Part shown: piece after piece, positions 1 to 7,354 of the stretch | Position numbering within the stretch: position 1 is the first letter of the stretch | How the letters are laid out: each line of letters opens with the position of its first letter | Assembly: GCA_009937085.1 (NCBI GenBank) | Contig: JAACDD010000028.1 | Span: 1-8,445, forward strand | DNA length: 8,445 nucleotides | Direction of reading: 5' to 3' | DNA from: Bacteroidota bacterium | GTDB lineage: Bacteria; Bacteroidota; Bacteroidia; Flavobacteriales; Flavobacteriaceae | Position numbers and translations under genes: made by a program | The notes under the pieces: generated by a model | What the model was told of the DNA's origin: nothing | The model's input: the letters and a program-made list of their open reading frames with translations, nothing else | Database searches by the model: none

Positions 1-680
1 CTGCATTACTCTTATTATTTATGGTTGCGGTCGTGGCTTTTTTAGGTGGATACCCGGTAAAGTATTTACTTGGCATGTTAGGCGTAGCAATTTTAGGGTT
101 GGTCATATTTGTCTTACTCGCAAAGGCCTATCCAGATGCTTTTCCAAACCGAGTAGACACATGGATGAGTCGAATTGAAAGTTTTTCGGGTAATGGCACC
201 AACACTACCGATTACCAAATTGAACGTGCAAAAGCGGCAGTTGCCGTAGGTGGTATTGTAGGTATTGGAGCTGGAAAAAGTATGATGAAAAATGTGTTGC
301 CGCAAAGTTCATCGGATTTTATTTATGCCATTATTGCCGAAGAGTACGGAATGCTTGGCGCATTGTTTTTATTGTTTTTGTTTCTATTGTTTTTGCTCCG
401 CATCTTGATAAACGCCAATAAATCGGAAAGCTTTTTTGGGCAATTATTGATTTTAGCTATGGGGATACCAATCGTTACTCAAGCCTTTATTAATATGGGG
501 GTTGCAGTTGCGTTATTACCTGTAACAGGACAACCGTTGCCACTAATCAGTAGCGGTGGAACATCACTTTGGATGACTTTTTTGGCAGTTGGCATTATTC
601 TGAGCGTAAGCGCCAATCGAAAAGCAGCAATACAAGAAAATGAGTCTAACCCTTTAGCAGCACTAAGTGATGAAGCCTAA
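1..680 (+). CDS. ftsW: FtsW, septal SEDS peptidoglycan polymerase (5' truncated by window edge)
   Basis: FtsW is the multi-pass inner-membrane glycosyltransferase that polymerises lipid II at the division septum together with a class B penicillin-binding protein. The reading frame is open from base 3, so the true start lies left of the window; the ATG at 21 is internal. Visible family marks are the RVDTW segment (about 150-164), a loop containing SDFIYAIIAEEYG (312-350) and the hallmark LPVTGQPLPLISSGGTS at 516-566, followed by a last hydrophobic helix and a short charged tail. The Asp codon at 315-317 lies in the position of the proposed catalytic Asp of E. coli FtsW (D297). Several leucine/phenylalanine-rich membrane segments are obvious (1-130, 345-410, 440-620). 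RodA is the main alternative, but the neighbours (murG, ftsQAZ) favour FtsW. The stop codon overlaps the start of murG. Confidence 0.95.
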   Translation, partial: ALLLLFMVAVVAFLGGYPVKYLLGMLGVAILGLVIFVLLAKAYPDAFPNRVDTWMSRIESFSGNGTNTTDYQIERAKAAVAVGGIVGIGAGKSMMKNVLPQSSSDFIYAIIAEEYGMLGALFLLFLFLLFLLRILINANKSESFFGQLLILAMGIPIVTQAFINMGVAVALLPVTGQPLPLISSGGTSLWMTFLAVGIILSVSANRKAAIQENESNPLAALSDEA

Positions 681-1757
681 ACTTATCATTTCGGGAGGCG
701 GAACGGGAGGGCATATTTCCCGGCATTGGCTATTGCGGATGAAGTAAAGATGCAATTCCCAGAAGCTTCTATTCTTTTTGTTGGCGCCTATAACCGTATG
801 GAAATGCAGCGTGTTCCCAAGGCGGGTTACCGCATTAAAGGATTGTGGATTTCGGGATTTGATAGAAAAAATATGTTACGCAATTTGTTGTTTCCTTTAA
901 AGCTAGGATGGAGTTTGCTTCAAGCGTTTGCTGTTTTAGTCCGATTTCGTCCCAATGCCGTGGTAGGTACGGGCGGTTTTGCAAGCGGACCTTTGGTGTT
1001 TGTGGCGTCACTTCTTGGAATTCCTTCGTTGTTACAAGAGCAAAATGCTTTTCCTGGTATCACGAACAAACAACTTGCGCAACGCGCTCATGCCATTTGT
1101 TTGGGGAGTTCTGCAGCACAAAAATTCTTTCCAAAAACAAAATCCTCGGTCACTGGAAACCCAGTTCGTGCTGCGCTATTACAAGATATTGCAAAGGCTA
1201 AGGCCTGTAAAACCCTAGGAATCGATGCAAACAAATTTACCCTTTTGGTTATGGGTGGAAGTTTGGGTGCGCGTAAAATCAATCAACTCATTAAAAACCA
1301 TTTGCATGACATCCAACAACTCGACGTTCAACTCATTTGGCAATGCGGAAACCTTTACGCCGCTGAATACCAACCCCTCGCAAACGAAAACACCCATGTG
1401 GTTCCGTTCATCGACCATATGCCCTCGGCATATGCAGCCGCAGACCTTGTGGTGTCGCGCGCAGGTGCATTAGCTATTTCTGAATTGTGTTTGATGGGTA
1501 AACCAACCTTGTTTATTCCATCGCCTAATGTTGCTGAAAATCATCAAGAAAAAAATGCGAAAGCACTCGTAGCTAAACAAGCTGCAAAAATGGTGGTAGA
1601 ACAAGATGCAGATAAAACGTTTTGGCCTTCTCTCAACACTATGATTGAAGATGATGGATTGCGAAAAACACTTGGTGAAAACATCAAATCGTTTGCGCAT
1701 CCAAATGCGACAAAAGACATTGTAAAAAAACTAACCCAACTCATTTCTCATGAATAA
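670..1757 (+). CDS. murG: MurG, lipid II synthase (GlcNAc transferase), with an apparent one-base frameshift near the 5' end
   Basis: MurG is the peripheral cytoplasmic-face glycosyltransferase (GT28, GT-B fold) that transfers GlcNAc from UDP-GlcNAc to lipid I, forming lipid II. The ATG at 670 opens MKPKLIISGGGTGGHI, the expected N terminus with its glycine-rich loop. That frame then hits TAA at 745-747. The rest of the protein is in the next frame: FPALAIADE from 717 onward, ending at the TAA 1755-1757. Restoring one T in 716-718 would give a normal product of about 362 residues. Motifs in restored numbering are GGGTGGHIFPA (9-19), VGTGGFASGP (about 99-108), EQNAFPGITNK (124-134), GNPVR (163-167), MGGSLGARKIN (195-205, donor-site loop) and SRAGALAISE (263-272). 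The ATG overlaps the ftsW stop by 11 bases and the 3' end overlaps murC by 8. An intact frame from the TTG at 726 would lack the loop and is unlikely to be functional. Confidence 0.93.
714..720 (+). other. Probable single-base deletion (frameshift site) in murG
   Basis: The bases here read TATTTCC. Translation upstream in the ATG-670 frame gives GGTGGHI; translation from 717 in the next frame gives FPALAIADE. The family consensus GGTGGHxxPAL is regained exactly if the three-T run at 716-718 had four Ts. Without it, the upstream frame runs SRHWLLRMK and stops at 745-747. The site does not match a canonical slippery heptamer, so I read it as an indel, either a sequencing error or a real mutation. 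Confidence 0.85.
1750..1757 (+). other. murG/murC stop-start overlap (ATGAATAA)
   Basis: The start ATG of murC (1750-1752) and the stop TAA of murG (1755-1757) share one octamer, ATGAATAA. There is no recognisable Shine-Dalgarno sequence before it. This arrangement suggests that ribosomes ending murG re-initiate on murC. That is an inference from the geometry. Confidence 0.75.
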
Positions 1758-3087
1758 GGCAGCGGTATATTTTGTGGGAATTGGCGGCATTGGAATGTCT
1801 GGCTTGGCGCAATATTTCTTGGCGCAAGGCCACGCTGTTGCAGGCTATGATCGCACCTTGACCCCACTCACCGAAAAGTTAGTGGCACTGGGTGCAACGG
1901 TCACAGATAGTGAAGACGTTACAGATATCCCAACAGCATTTAAAAATGCTGCCCATACCAAAGTAATTTACACTCCTGCAATTCCTACAGATTCACCTTT
2001 GCTAAACTTTTTTCACACGGAAGGATTTGTACTTCAAAAAAGAGCCGAAATTATTGGTGAAATCAGCGCTACCATGCCGTGTCTGGCAGTTGCTGGAACG
2101 CATGGTAAAACCACCACCACCTCGTTGCTAACACATTTGTTGCGCACAAGCGGCAAAAAAATCACAGCATTTTTGGGTGGAATAGCAGAAAATATTGGAA
2201 GTAATTTTTTACTTGAAGGGCAAGATGTAATGGTGGTAGAGGCCGATGAGTTTGATCGCTCTTTTATGCACTTATCCCCAGCGGCAATTGCGCTTACGTC
2301 TATGGACGCAGACCATTTGGATATTTATGGAACATCAGATGAACTCACCAAAACCTTTGCTGCTTTTGCATCAAAAGTTTCACCCGAAAAACGATTTATT
2401 CGCCATGGATTAGCCGTTGACGGAAACACGTTTGGACTGGATGTTGGAACGCATCGCGTGGTGAATTTACGCACACAAAAGGGCTGTTATATTTTTGATT
2501 TTTATACACCAGAAACTACAATTACAAATCTTAAATTACCTTATCCAGGACAGCATAACTTGATGAATGCAGCCGCTGCATTGGCCTTGGCGCTGGAAGT
2601 AGGCTGTGATGCAGCAACCTTGCGAAACGGTTTGGCGACATTTAAAGGGGTTGACCGAAGATTTAGTTTGCGTATGACTTCGCCTAAAATTTTGGTAGAT
2701 GATTATGCACATCATCCAACCGAAATTAACGCTGTTGTGGATGCGCTTGAATCGTTTTATCCAAACAAAAGAAAACTGGGAGTATTCCAACCGCATTTAT
2801 TTTCGCGTACGCGCGACTTTGCAATGGGCTTTAAAAGAGCACTTGCTCGCTTTGACGAAGTGCTTCTTTTGGATATTTACCCCGCTCGGGAGTTACCTAT
2901 GGAAGGGGTTACGAGCCAAATGCTAATAGAGGAATCGCATTCCAATACCACACTAATTTCCAAAGCAGTGCTTGCCCAAAAAGTGGCAAATTCCACATCA
3001 GAGGTTGTGGCAGTTATGGGTGCTGGTGATATTGCTTTTGAAGTATCAAACATAATGCAAACCCTTAAAAATCAACACCATGAATAA
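1750..3087 (+). CDS. murC: MurC, UDP-N-acetylmuramate--L-alanine ligase
   Basis: This cytoplasmic ATP-dependent ligase adds L-alanine to UDP-MurNAc, the first step of stem-peptide assembly. The product is 445 residues, close to the family norm. The N-terminal Rossmann domain shows GIGGIGMSG (10-18). The central ATPase domain has the Mur-ligase P-loop AGTHGKTTTT (115-124), EADEFDRSF (164-172) and DADHLDIYG (186-194), then GQHNLMNAAAAL (267-278). The C-terminal domain carries RRFSL (303-307), DDYAHHPTEI (317-326), QPHLFSRTRDF (347-357) and GAGDI (424-428). DDYAHHP and the GIGGIGMSG start distinguish MurC from MurD, MurE and MurF; Mpl is less likely given the length and context. The ATG at 1750 overlaps the murG stop in ATGAATAA, and the gene's own stop overlaps ftsQ in the same octamer. 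Confidence 0.97.
   Translation: MNKAAVYFVGIGGIGMSGLAQYFLAQGHAVAGYDRTLTPLTEKLVALGATVTDSEDVTDIPTAFKNAAHTKVIYTPAIPTDSPLLNFFHTEGFVLQKRAEIIGEISATMPCLAVAGTHGKTTTTSLLTHLLRTSGKKITAFLGGIAENIGSNFLLEGQDVMVVEADEFDRSFMHLSPAAIALTSMDADHLDIYGTSDELTKTFAAFASKVSPEKRFIRHGLAVDGNTFGLDVGTHRVVNLRTQKGCYIFDFYTPETTITNLKLPYPGQHNLMNAAAALALALEVGCDAATLRNGLATFKGVDRRFSLRMTSPKILVDDYAHHPTEINAVVDALESFYPNKRKLGVFQPHLFSRTRDFAMGFKRALARFDEVLLLDIYPARELPMEGVTSQMLIEESHSNTTLISKAVLAQKVANSTSEVVAVMGAGDIAFEVSNIMQTLKNQHHE
3080..3087 (+). other. murC/ftsQ stop-start overlap (ATGAATAA)
   Basis: The start ATG of ftsQ (3080-3082) and the stop TAA of murC (3085-3087) lie in the same octamer, ATGAATAA, that joins murG and murC. Initiation at the ATGs 3089 or 3095 would also preserve the ftsQ membrane segment and cannot be excluded. 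The repeated geometry favours 3080. Confidence 0.7.
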
Positions 3088-3784
3088 AATGATTATGGCT
3101 ACAATTTTGTTTGTGATGTTGGTGATACTTGGTGTTTTTATGCATCAACGGAATACCATGCGTGCAGTGCATTTGGAGTCCATTCGTTGGGCTGATAATC
3201 GTCCTAGATTGATTGCGCAGGACTCCGTTAATAAATTGTTGAAAGTTGTATTGAGCGACAGTGCATCTGCGTTTAAAAGTGGTCTAAATTTGAGAAACAT
3301 TGAACACACGCTTAACCAAAACGCTTGGGTCGAAGATGCCCAAAGTTTCGTATTCATAGACGGCGGGTTGGGCGTTCACGTTACATCCAAATTACCAATT
3401 GTGCGCGTAGAGGGCGATAGTAGTTATTATATTGATGCGAGTGGATCACCATTTCCACTTTCAAAAAATGAATCGGTTGTGGTGCCTATTTTTTATGGGA
3501 ACCCAACTGCTGAGCAACGTCCTTTGCTTATCGATGCTATTCAAAAAACAGCACAAGATGCTTTTATGTCAAACCATGTGGTTTCCTATGAATGGCTTCC
3601 AGAAGGATTGGCTTTAGAGCCGCGGCAAGAGTCGTATCAAATTGTATTGGGTACACCAAATCAGCTCGAACAAAAATTTAAAAAATACAAGGCTTTTTAT
3701 GCGAAAATGCAAGATAGCACTGAGTTAAAAACCTATAAACAAGTAAACCTTTCGTTTCACGGACAAGTAGTTTGTTCAAAATAA
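3080..3784 (+). CDS. ftsQ: FtsQ/DivIB-type cell division protein
   Basis: FtsQ is a bitopic membrane protein that, in well-studied bacteria, bridges FtsB/FtsL and the cytoplasmic divisome. The 234-residue product has almost no cytoplasmic tail: a hydrophobic segment begins at about residue 4 and ends near 21, followed by HQR, giving an N-in/C-out topology. Residues about 30-105 fit a POTRA domain. Then comes PIVRVEGDSSYYIDASGSPF (106-125), matching the conserved P-x-(A/V)RV...YYID..G..FP signature after the POTRA domain. The beta-rich C-terminal domain ends in VNLSFHGQVVCSK, where a conserved GQVVC-like strand is usual in Bacteroidetes homologues. Overall sequence conservation of this family is weak, so the call rests on topology, the post-POTRA motif and position between murC and ftsA. 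Confidence 0.9.
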   Translation: MNKMIMATILFVMLVILGVFMHQRNTMRAVHLESIRWADNRPRLIAQDSVNKLLKVVLSDSASAFKSGLNLRNIEHTLNQNAWVEDAQSFVFIDGGLGVHVTSKLPIVRVEGDSSYYIDASGSPFPLSKNESVVVPIFYGNPTAEQRPLLIDAIQKTAQDAFMSNHVVSYEWLPEGLALEPRQESYQIVLGTPNQLEQKFKKYKAFYAKMQDSTELKTYKQVNLSFHGQVVCSK

Positions 3785-3792
3785 AACATGAT

Positions 3793-5094
3793 ATGGAGCA
3801 AGAGAAATTAGCCGTTGGATTAGACATTGGAACCACCAAAATAGTGGCGATGTTAGGCACAAAAAATGAATACGACAAGTTAGAGATTGTTGGTATTGGA
3901 AAATCGAAAAGCCAGGGCGTTCACCGTGGCGTGGTAAACAATATTACCCAAACGATACAGTCTATTCAGGCTGCTGCGCAAGAAGCAGAGGGCGTGTCGG
4001 GCAAAAAAATTGAAAGCGTTGTGGTGGGTATAGCTGGTCAGCATATTCGCAGTCTTCAACACAGTGATTACATCACACGCACCAACCCAGATGCTGTAAT
4101 TGATGAAGCAGATATTGAGCGTCTAAAAAATCAGGTGTTTAAGTTGGTGATGCTTCCAGGTGAAGAGATTATTCATGTATTGCCTCAAGAATACAAGGTT
4201 GATGGACAGGCGGAAATCAAGGAGCCAATAGGCATGTATGGCGGACGTTTAGAAGCTAATTTTCATGTTGTTGTAGGGCAAGTTTCATCTATCCGTAACA
4301 TTATGCGTTGTGTAAAATCTGCGGGATTAGATTTTGGTGGCATCACACTTGAGCCACTTGCTTCTGCAGACGCAGTGCTCAGTCAAGAAGAAAAAGAAGC
4401 AGGAGTCGCACTTATTGACATCGGGGGCGGAACAACAGATTTGGCCATTTTCAAAGATGGTATTATTCGCCACACCGCAGTTATTCCTTTTGGTGGAAAT
4501 GTAATTACAGAAGACATCAAAGAAGGCTGTTCTATTATTGAGAAGCAAGCAGAATTACTTAAAATTAAATTTGGATCGGCATGGCCAGGCGAAAATAAAG
4601 ACAACGAAATTGTTTCAATTCCCGGTCTTCGTGGACGTGATCCAAAAGAAATTACGTTGAAGAACTTATCGAAAATTATTCATGCGCGTGTTCAAGAAAT
4701 AATTGAGCAAGTGTATGCAGAGATAAAAAATTACGGACACGAGGAGCAGAAGAAAAAGCTTATCGCAGGTATTGTACTCACAGGTGGTGGCAGTCAGCTA
4801 AAACACTTAAAACAACTTGTGGAGTACATTACAGGTATGGATACGCGGATTGGATATCCAAACGAGCATCTTGCAGGAGACACAGACAAAACCATGACAA
4901 GCCCGCTTTATGCTACGGCTGTTGGTTTGGTGATGAATGCCGCAGCAAATCAATTACCATCCTTAGACGAAGCTCAAGAGCCAGTTGAAGAAGGTGAGAC
5001 AGCACAACCTTTACCAGATAAGCCTGTAAAACGCAGTTCAGTAATTGACCGATTTACAGAGAAATTAAAAACATTTTTAGAAAGCGCAGAATAA
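3793..5094 (+). CDS. ftsA: FtsA, actin-like membrane anchor for FtsZ
   Basis: FtsA is an actin-fold ATPase that polymerises on the inner membrane, tethers FtsZ and recruits later divisome proteins. I place the start at the ATG 3793, eight bases after the ftsQ stop, because the product then begins MEQEKLAVGLDIGTTK as expected. A TTG at 3772 in the same frame would add seven residues inside ftsQ. The product has 433 residues. The phosphate-1 loop is GLDIGTTK (9-16). The family-specific 1C (SHS2) domain spans roughly 84-165. The phosphate-2 loop is DIGGGTTDLAIF (209-220) and the adenosine motif is TGGGSQLK (330-337). After a proline/acid-rich linker (about 388-414), residues 417-431 form an amphipathic helix (IDRFTEKLKTFLE), the typical membrane-targeting sequence. 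The gene directly precedes ftsZ with a 9-base gap. Confidence 0.97.
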   Translation: MEQEKLAVGLDIGTTKIVAMLGTKNEYDKLEIVGIGKSKSQGVHRGVVNNITQTIQSIQAAAQEAEGVSGKKIESVVVGIAGQHIRSLQHSDYITRTNPDAVIDEADIERLKNQVFKLVMLPGEEIIHVLPQEYKVDGQAEIKEPIGMYGGRLEANFHVVVGQVSSIRNIMRCVKSAGLDFGGITLEPLASADAVLSQEEKEAGVALIDIGGGTTDLAIFKDGIIRHTAVIPFGGNVITEDIKEGCSIIEKQAELLKIKFGSAWPGENKDNEIVSIPGLRGRDPKEITLKNLSKIIHARVQEIIEQVYAEIKNYGHEEQKKKLIAGIVLTGGGSQLKHLKQLVEYITGMDTRIGYPNEHLAGDTDKTMTSPLYATAVGLVMNAAANQLPSLDEAQEPVEEGETAQPLPDKPVKRSSVIDRFTEKLKTFLESAE

Positions 5095-5103
5095 AATTTT
5101 CCT

Positions 5104-6906
5104 ATGGATTCATTTGATAATATCACATTCGATTTACCTAAAAACAGGAGCAACGTCATCAAGGTTATTGGAGTTGGCGGCGGCGGCAGCAATGCCTTAA
5201 ATTATATGTACCGTCAAGGTATCAACGGTGTGGATTTCGTTGTATGCAACACCGACGCTCAAGCACTTGACAACAGCCCTGTTCCAAACAAAATTCAGCT
5301 TGGCGTTTCGCTTACCGAAGGATTAGGCGCAGGGGCAGACCCAGAAGTTGGCGCGCAGTCGGCTATTGAAAATTTAGATCAAATTTCTGACGCCTTACAC
5401 GTAAATACCAAAATGGTATTTATCACTGCTGGGATGGGCGGCGGAACGGGTACTGGAGCTGCACCAGTTATTGCAAAACTGGCGCAAGAACTTGGAATAT
5501 TAACGGTTGGAATTGTTACAATGCCTTTTCAGTTTGAGGGAAAAACACGAAACGAACAGGCACAGCAAGGTTTAAACAACTTACGTAAACACGTTGACTC
5601 GATTATTGTTATCAACAACAATAAACTACGAGAGGTATATGGCGATTTAGGCTTTAAGCAAGGGTTTGCAAAAGCAGACGAAGTATTGGCAAATGCGTCG
5701 CGCGGCATAGCAGAGGTTATTACAAATCACTACACCCAAAACATTGACCTTAAAGATGCCAAGACCGTTTTAGCGAATAGCGGAACAGCCATTATGGGTT
5801 CTGGAACGGCATCTGGTAGCCAACGGGCAAATGAGGCTATTGTGCAAGCTTTAGACTCTCCTTTGTTAAACGACAATAAAATTTTAGGTGCTAAAAACGT
5901 ATTACTGCTTATCGTGTCTGGCAGTGATGAAGTTACCATTGACGAGATTAGTGGAATTAATGAATTTATCCAGAAAGAGGCAGGGAATAACACCAATATT
6001 ATCATGGGAATTGGCGAGGACGAAACCCTTGACAATGCCATTACAGTTACGATTATTGCAACGGGTTTTGCACCCGATATGCAACAAGAAATTGTACACG
6101 CAGACCCACAAAAAATCATTCATTCTTTAGATGACGATCAGAAGGTCACACACGATTTATCCGTTGGACAGATTCCACTTTTTGAAACTGAAGTTGTGCC
6201 AACTGCTATTTCGGAGGATAAAATAGAGGATACAACATCTTTTGAGGGGTATGTCCCCACGACAGAAGTCTTACGAACGCTAGATGTTTCTTATGAAGCG
6301 GTTAGTGCCCCCGTTGAAGCTGCAAAAACTACCGAAATGGGATCGTTTAAAATTCACGACATTACACCATCTGTACATGATATTGAAGTAGTAGACGCTG
6401 AGGTAGTTGTTCCCGAACCGCAAAAAAAATCACCATTAGATACCCCTTTAACTACGCAACCACCACAACAAGAAGCACCAGCCGTATTGTTCCAATTGGA
6501 GGACGATAGCCAACCGGCGAGTACGCAATCTAATGAAGGCGAAGTGAAACGTTTTGTTTTGGAAATGGATGAAGAACCTGCACCTGTGATGCAAACAACA
6601 AAAATTGAAGAGAAACCAATCGTAGAAACACAAAAGCCGTTTTCACCAATTGAAGGCACCATTGAGGAAGGTTTATCTCGAAGAACCGAGGAGCGTAAAG
6701 AAAAGCTTAAGCAATTCAATTATCGTTTTAACCAAAATAGTAGGGTTGAGGATTTGGAACGCGAACCTGCTTACAAACGGCAAGAGATCGAACTAGACGA
6801 ACCAGACAACGGTGCGTCTGCATCACGAACAAGCCTGAGTACGGACAGTAAAGACGAACTTCAATTTCGCACAAACAATTCTTTTTTACACGATAACGTT
6901 GACTAA
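5104..6906 (+). CDS. ftsZ: FtsZ, tubulin-like division GTPase with a long acidic C-terminal linker
   Basis: FtsZ polymerises into the cytokinetic ring and treadmills to direct septal wall synthesis. After a short N-terminal arm, residues 23-33 (GVGGGGSNALN) begin the nucleotide-binding core. The tubulin signature GGGTGTGAAP is at 112-121 and PFQFEGKTR at 141-149. The T7 synergy loop NIDLKDAKT (213-221) keeps the N, D and D residues (213, 215, 218) needed for GTP hydrolysis across the interface. The GTPase core ends near 335. Residues about 336-550 are a low-complexity linker rich in E, D, P, T and V. Residues 551-561 (LEREPAYKRQE) resemble the conserved C-terminal peptide that binds FtsA, but 39 more residues follow, ending NNSFLHDNVD. 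At 600 residues the protein is much longer than E. coli FtsZ (383), which is usual for Bacteroidetes. It lies 9 bases after ftsA and one base before yqeY. Confidence 0.98.
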   Translation: MDSFDNITFDLPKNRSNVIKVIGVGGGGSNALNYMYRQGINGVDFVVCNTDAQALDNSPVPNKIQLGVSLTEGLGAGADPEVGAQSAIENLDQISDALHVNTKMVFITAGMGGGTGTGAAPVIAKLAQELGILTVGIVTMPFQFEGKTRNEQAQQGLNNLRKHVDSIIVINNNKLREVYGDLGFKQGFAKADEVLANASRGIAEVITNHYTQNIDLKDAKTVLANSGTAIMGSGTASGSQRANEAIVQALDSPLLNDNKILGAKNVLLLIVSGSDEVTIDEISGINEFIQKEAGNNTNIIMGIGEDETLDNAITVTIIATGFAPDMQQEIVHADPQKIIHSLDDDQKVTHDLSVGQIPLFETEVVPTAISEDKIEDTTSFEGYVPTTEVLRTLDVSYEAVSAPVEAAKTTEMGSFKIHDITPSVHDIEVVDAEVVVPEPQKKSPLDTPLTTQPPQQEAPAVLFQLEDDSQPASTQSNEGEVKRFVLEMDEEPAPVMQTTKIEEKPIVETQKPFSPIEGTIEEGLSRRTEERKEKLKQFNYRFNQNSRVEDLEREPAYKRQEIELDEPDNGASASRTSLSTDSKDELQFRTNNSFLHDNVD

Positions 6907-6907
6907 T

Positions 6908-7354
6908 ATGAGTTTACAAGAACAAGTTACCCAACAACTTAAAACCGCTATGAAAGCCAAAGACAGCGTTGCACTGGAGTCATTACGCGCCATAAAATCT
7001 GCTATTTTATTGACACAAACACAAGCTGGTGCCAAAGCGCTTACTCCAGAGGATGAAATTAAGTTGGTTCAAAAATTGGTAAAACAGCGAAAAGACAGTG
7101 CGGAGATTTTTCGTCAGCAAGGACGTGAAGACTTAGCTGAGCCTGAAGAAGCGCAAATTAAAATCATTGAGCAGTTTTTGCCTGAGCAATTAGATGAAGC
7201 AGCCATTGCGGAAATCATTGAAGGTATTATTGCACAAACAAATGCTGAAGGAATGAAAGATATGGGTAAGGTCATGGGTATGGCATCCAAGGCTATGGCA
7301 GGTAAAGCGGATGGGAAAACCATTTCGGCTATCGTACGTCAAAAACTCTCTTAA
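6908..7354 (+). CDS. GatB/YqeY domain protein
   Basis: This is a 148-residue, mostly helical protein of the YqeY family, related to the C-terminal helical domain of GatB, the tRNA-dependent amidotransferase subunit. The exact function of stand-alone YqeY is unsettled; a tRNA-related role is inferred from the GatB domain. The sequence covers a complete family member: LESLRAIKSAI (23-33), the charged VKQRKDSAEIFRQQGREDLA (58-77), the E-x-x-I-K-I-I-E-x-F-L-P stretch ending at 92, and the GMKDMGKVMGMASKAMAGKA signature (115-134) with DGKTISAIV following. The ATG at 6908 is one base after the ftsZ stop. A TTG nine bases upstream, inside ftsZ, is in frame but gives a non-family N terminus. The tight spacing implies co-transcription and probably translational coupling with ftsZ. 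The gene is the last of the unit. Confidence 0.93.
   Translation: MSLQEQVTQQLKTAMKAKDSVALESLRAIKSAILLTQTQAGAKALTPEDEIKLVQKLVKQRKDSAEIFRQQGREDLAEPEEAQIKIIEQFLPEQLDEAAIAEIIEGIIAQTNAEGMKDMGKVMGMASKAMAGKADGKTISAIVRQKLS

Noticed and set aside
714..720. Programmed -1 ribosomal frameshift in murG
   Set aside because: The bases T-ATT-TCC do not fit the X-XXY-YYZ slippery pattern, the T run is only three long, and I see no obvious downstream stimulatory stem. Recoding this close to the start of a conserved enzyme would be unusual.
726..1757. MurG starting at the TTG codon 726 as a complete gene
   Set aside because: It would lack the GGGTGGH loop that is perfectly encoded just upstream in the other frame beginning at ATG 670. 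A one-base deletion explains both parts better.
3772..3792. TTG start for FtsA inside the end of ftsQ
   Set aside because: The ATG at 3793 gives the normal FtsA N terminus just before the GLDIGTTK loop; the seven extra residues have no support.
5730..6119. 129-codon open frame on the minus strand inside ftsZ
   Set aside because: It lies wholly antisense to the conserved FtsZ core and shows no recognisable motif; it is a codon-bias shadow.
6354..6719. 121-codon open frame on the minus strand opposite the FtsZ linker
   Set aside because: Its serine/cysteine-rich composition is what the reverse complement of an acidic, proline-rich linker gives, and it has no start context or family resemblance.
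6899..6907. TTG start for the YqeY protein inside the end of ftsZ
   Set aside because: The ATG at 6908 yields the usual length of about 148 residues for the family; the three additional residues are unnecessary.
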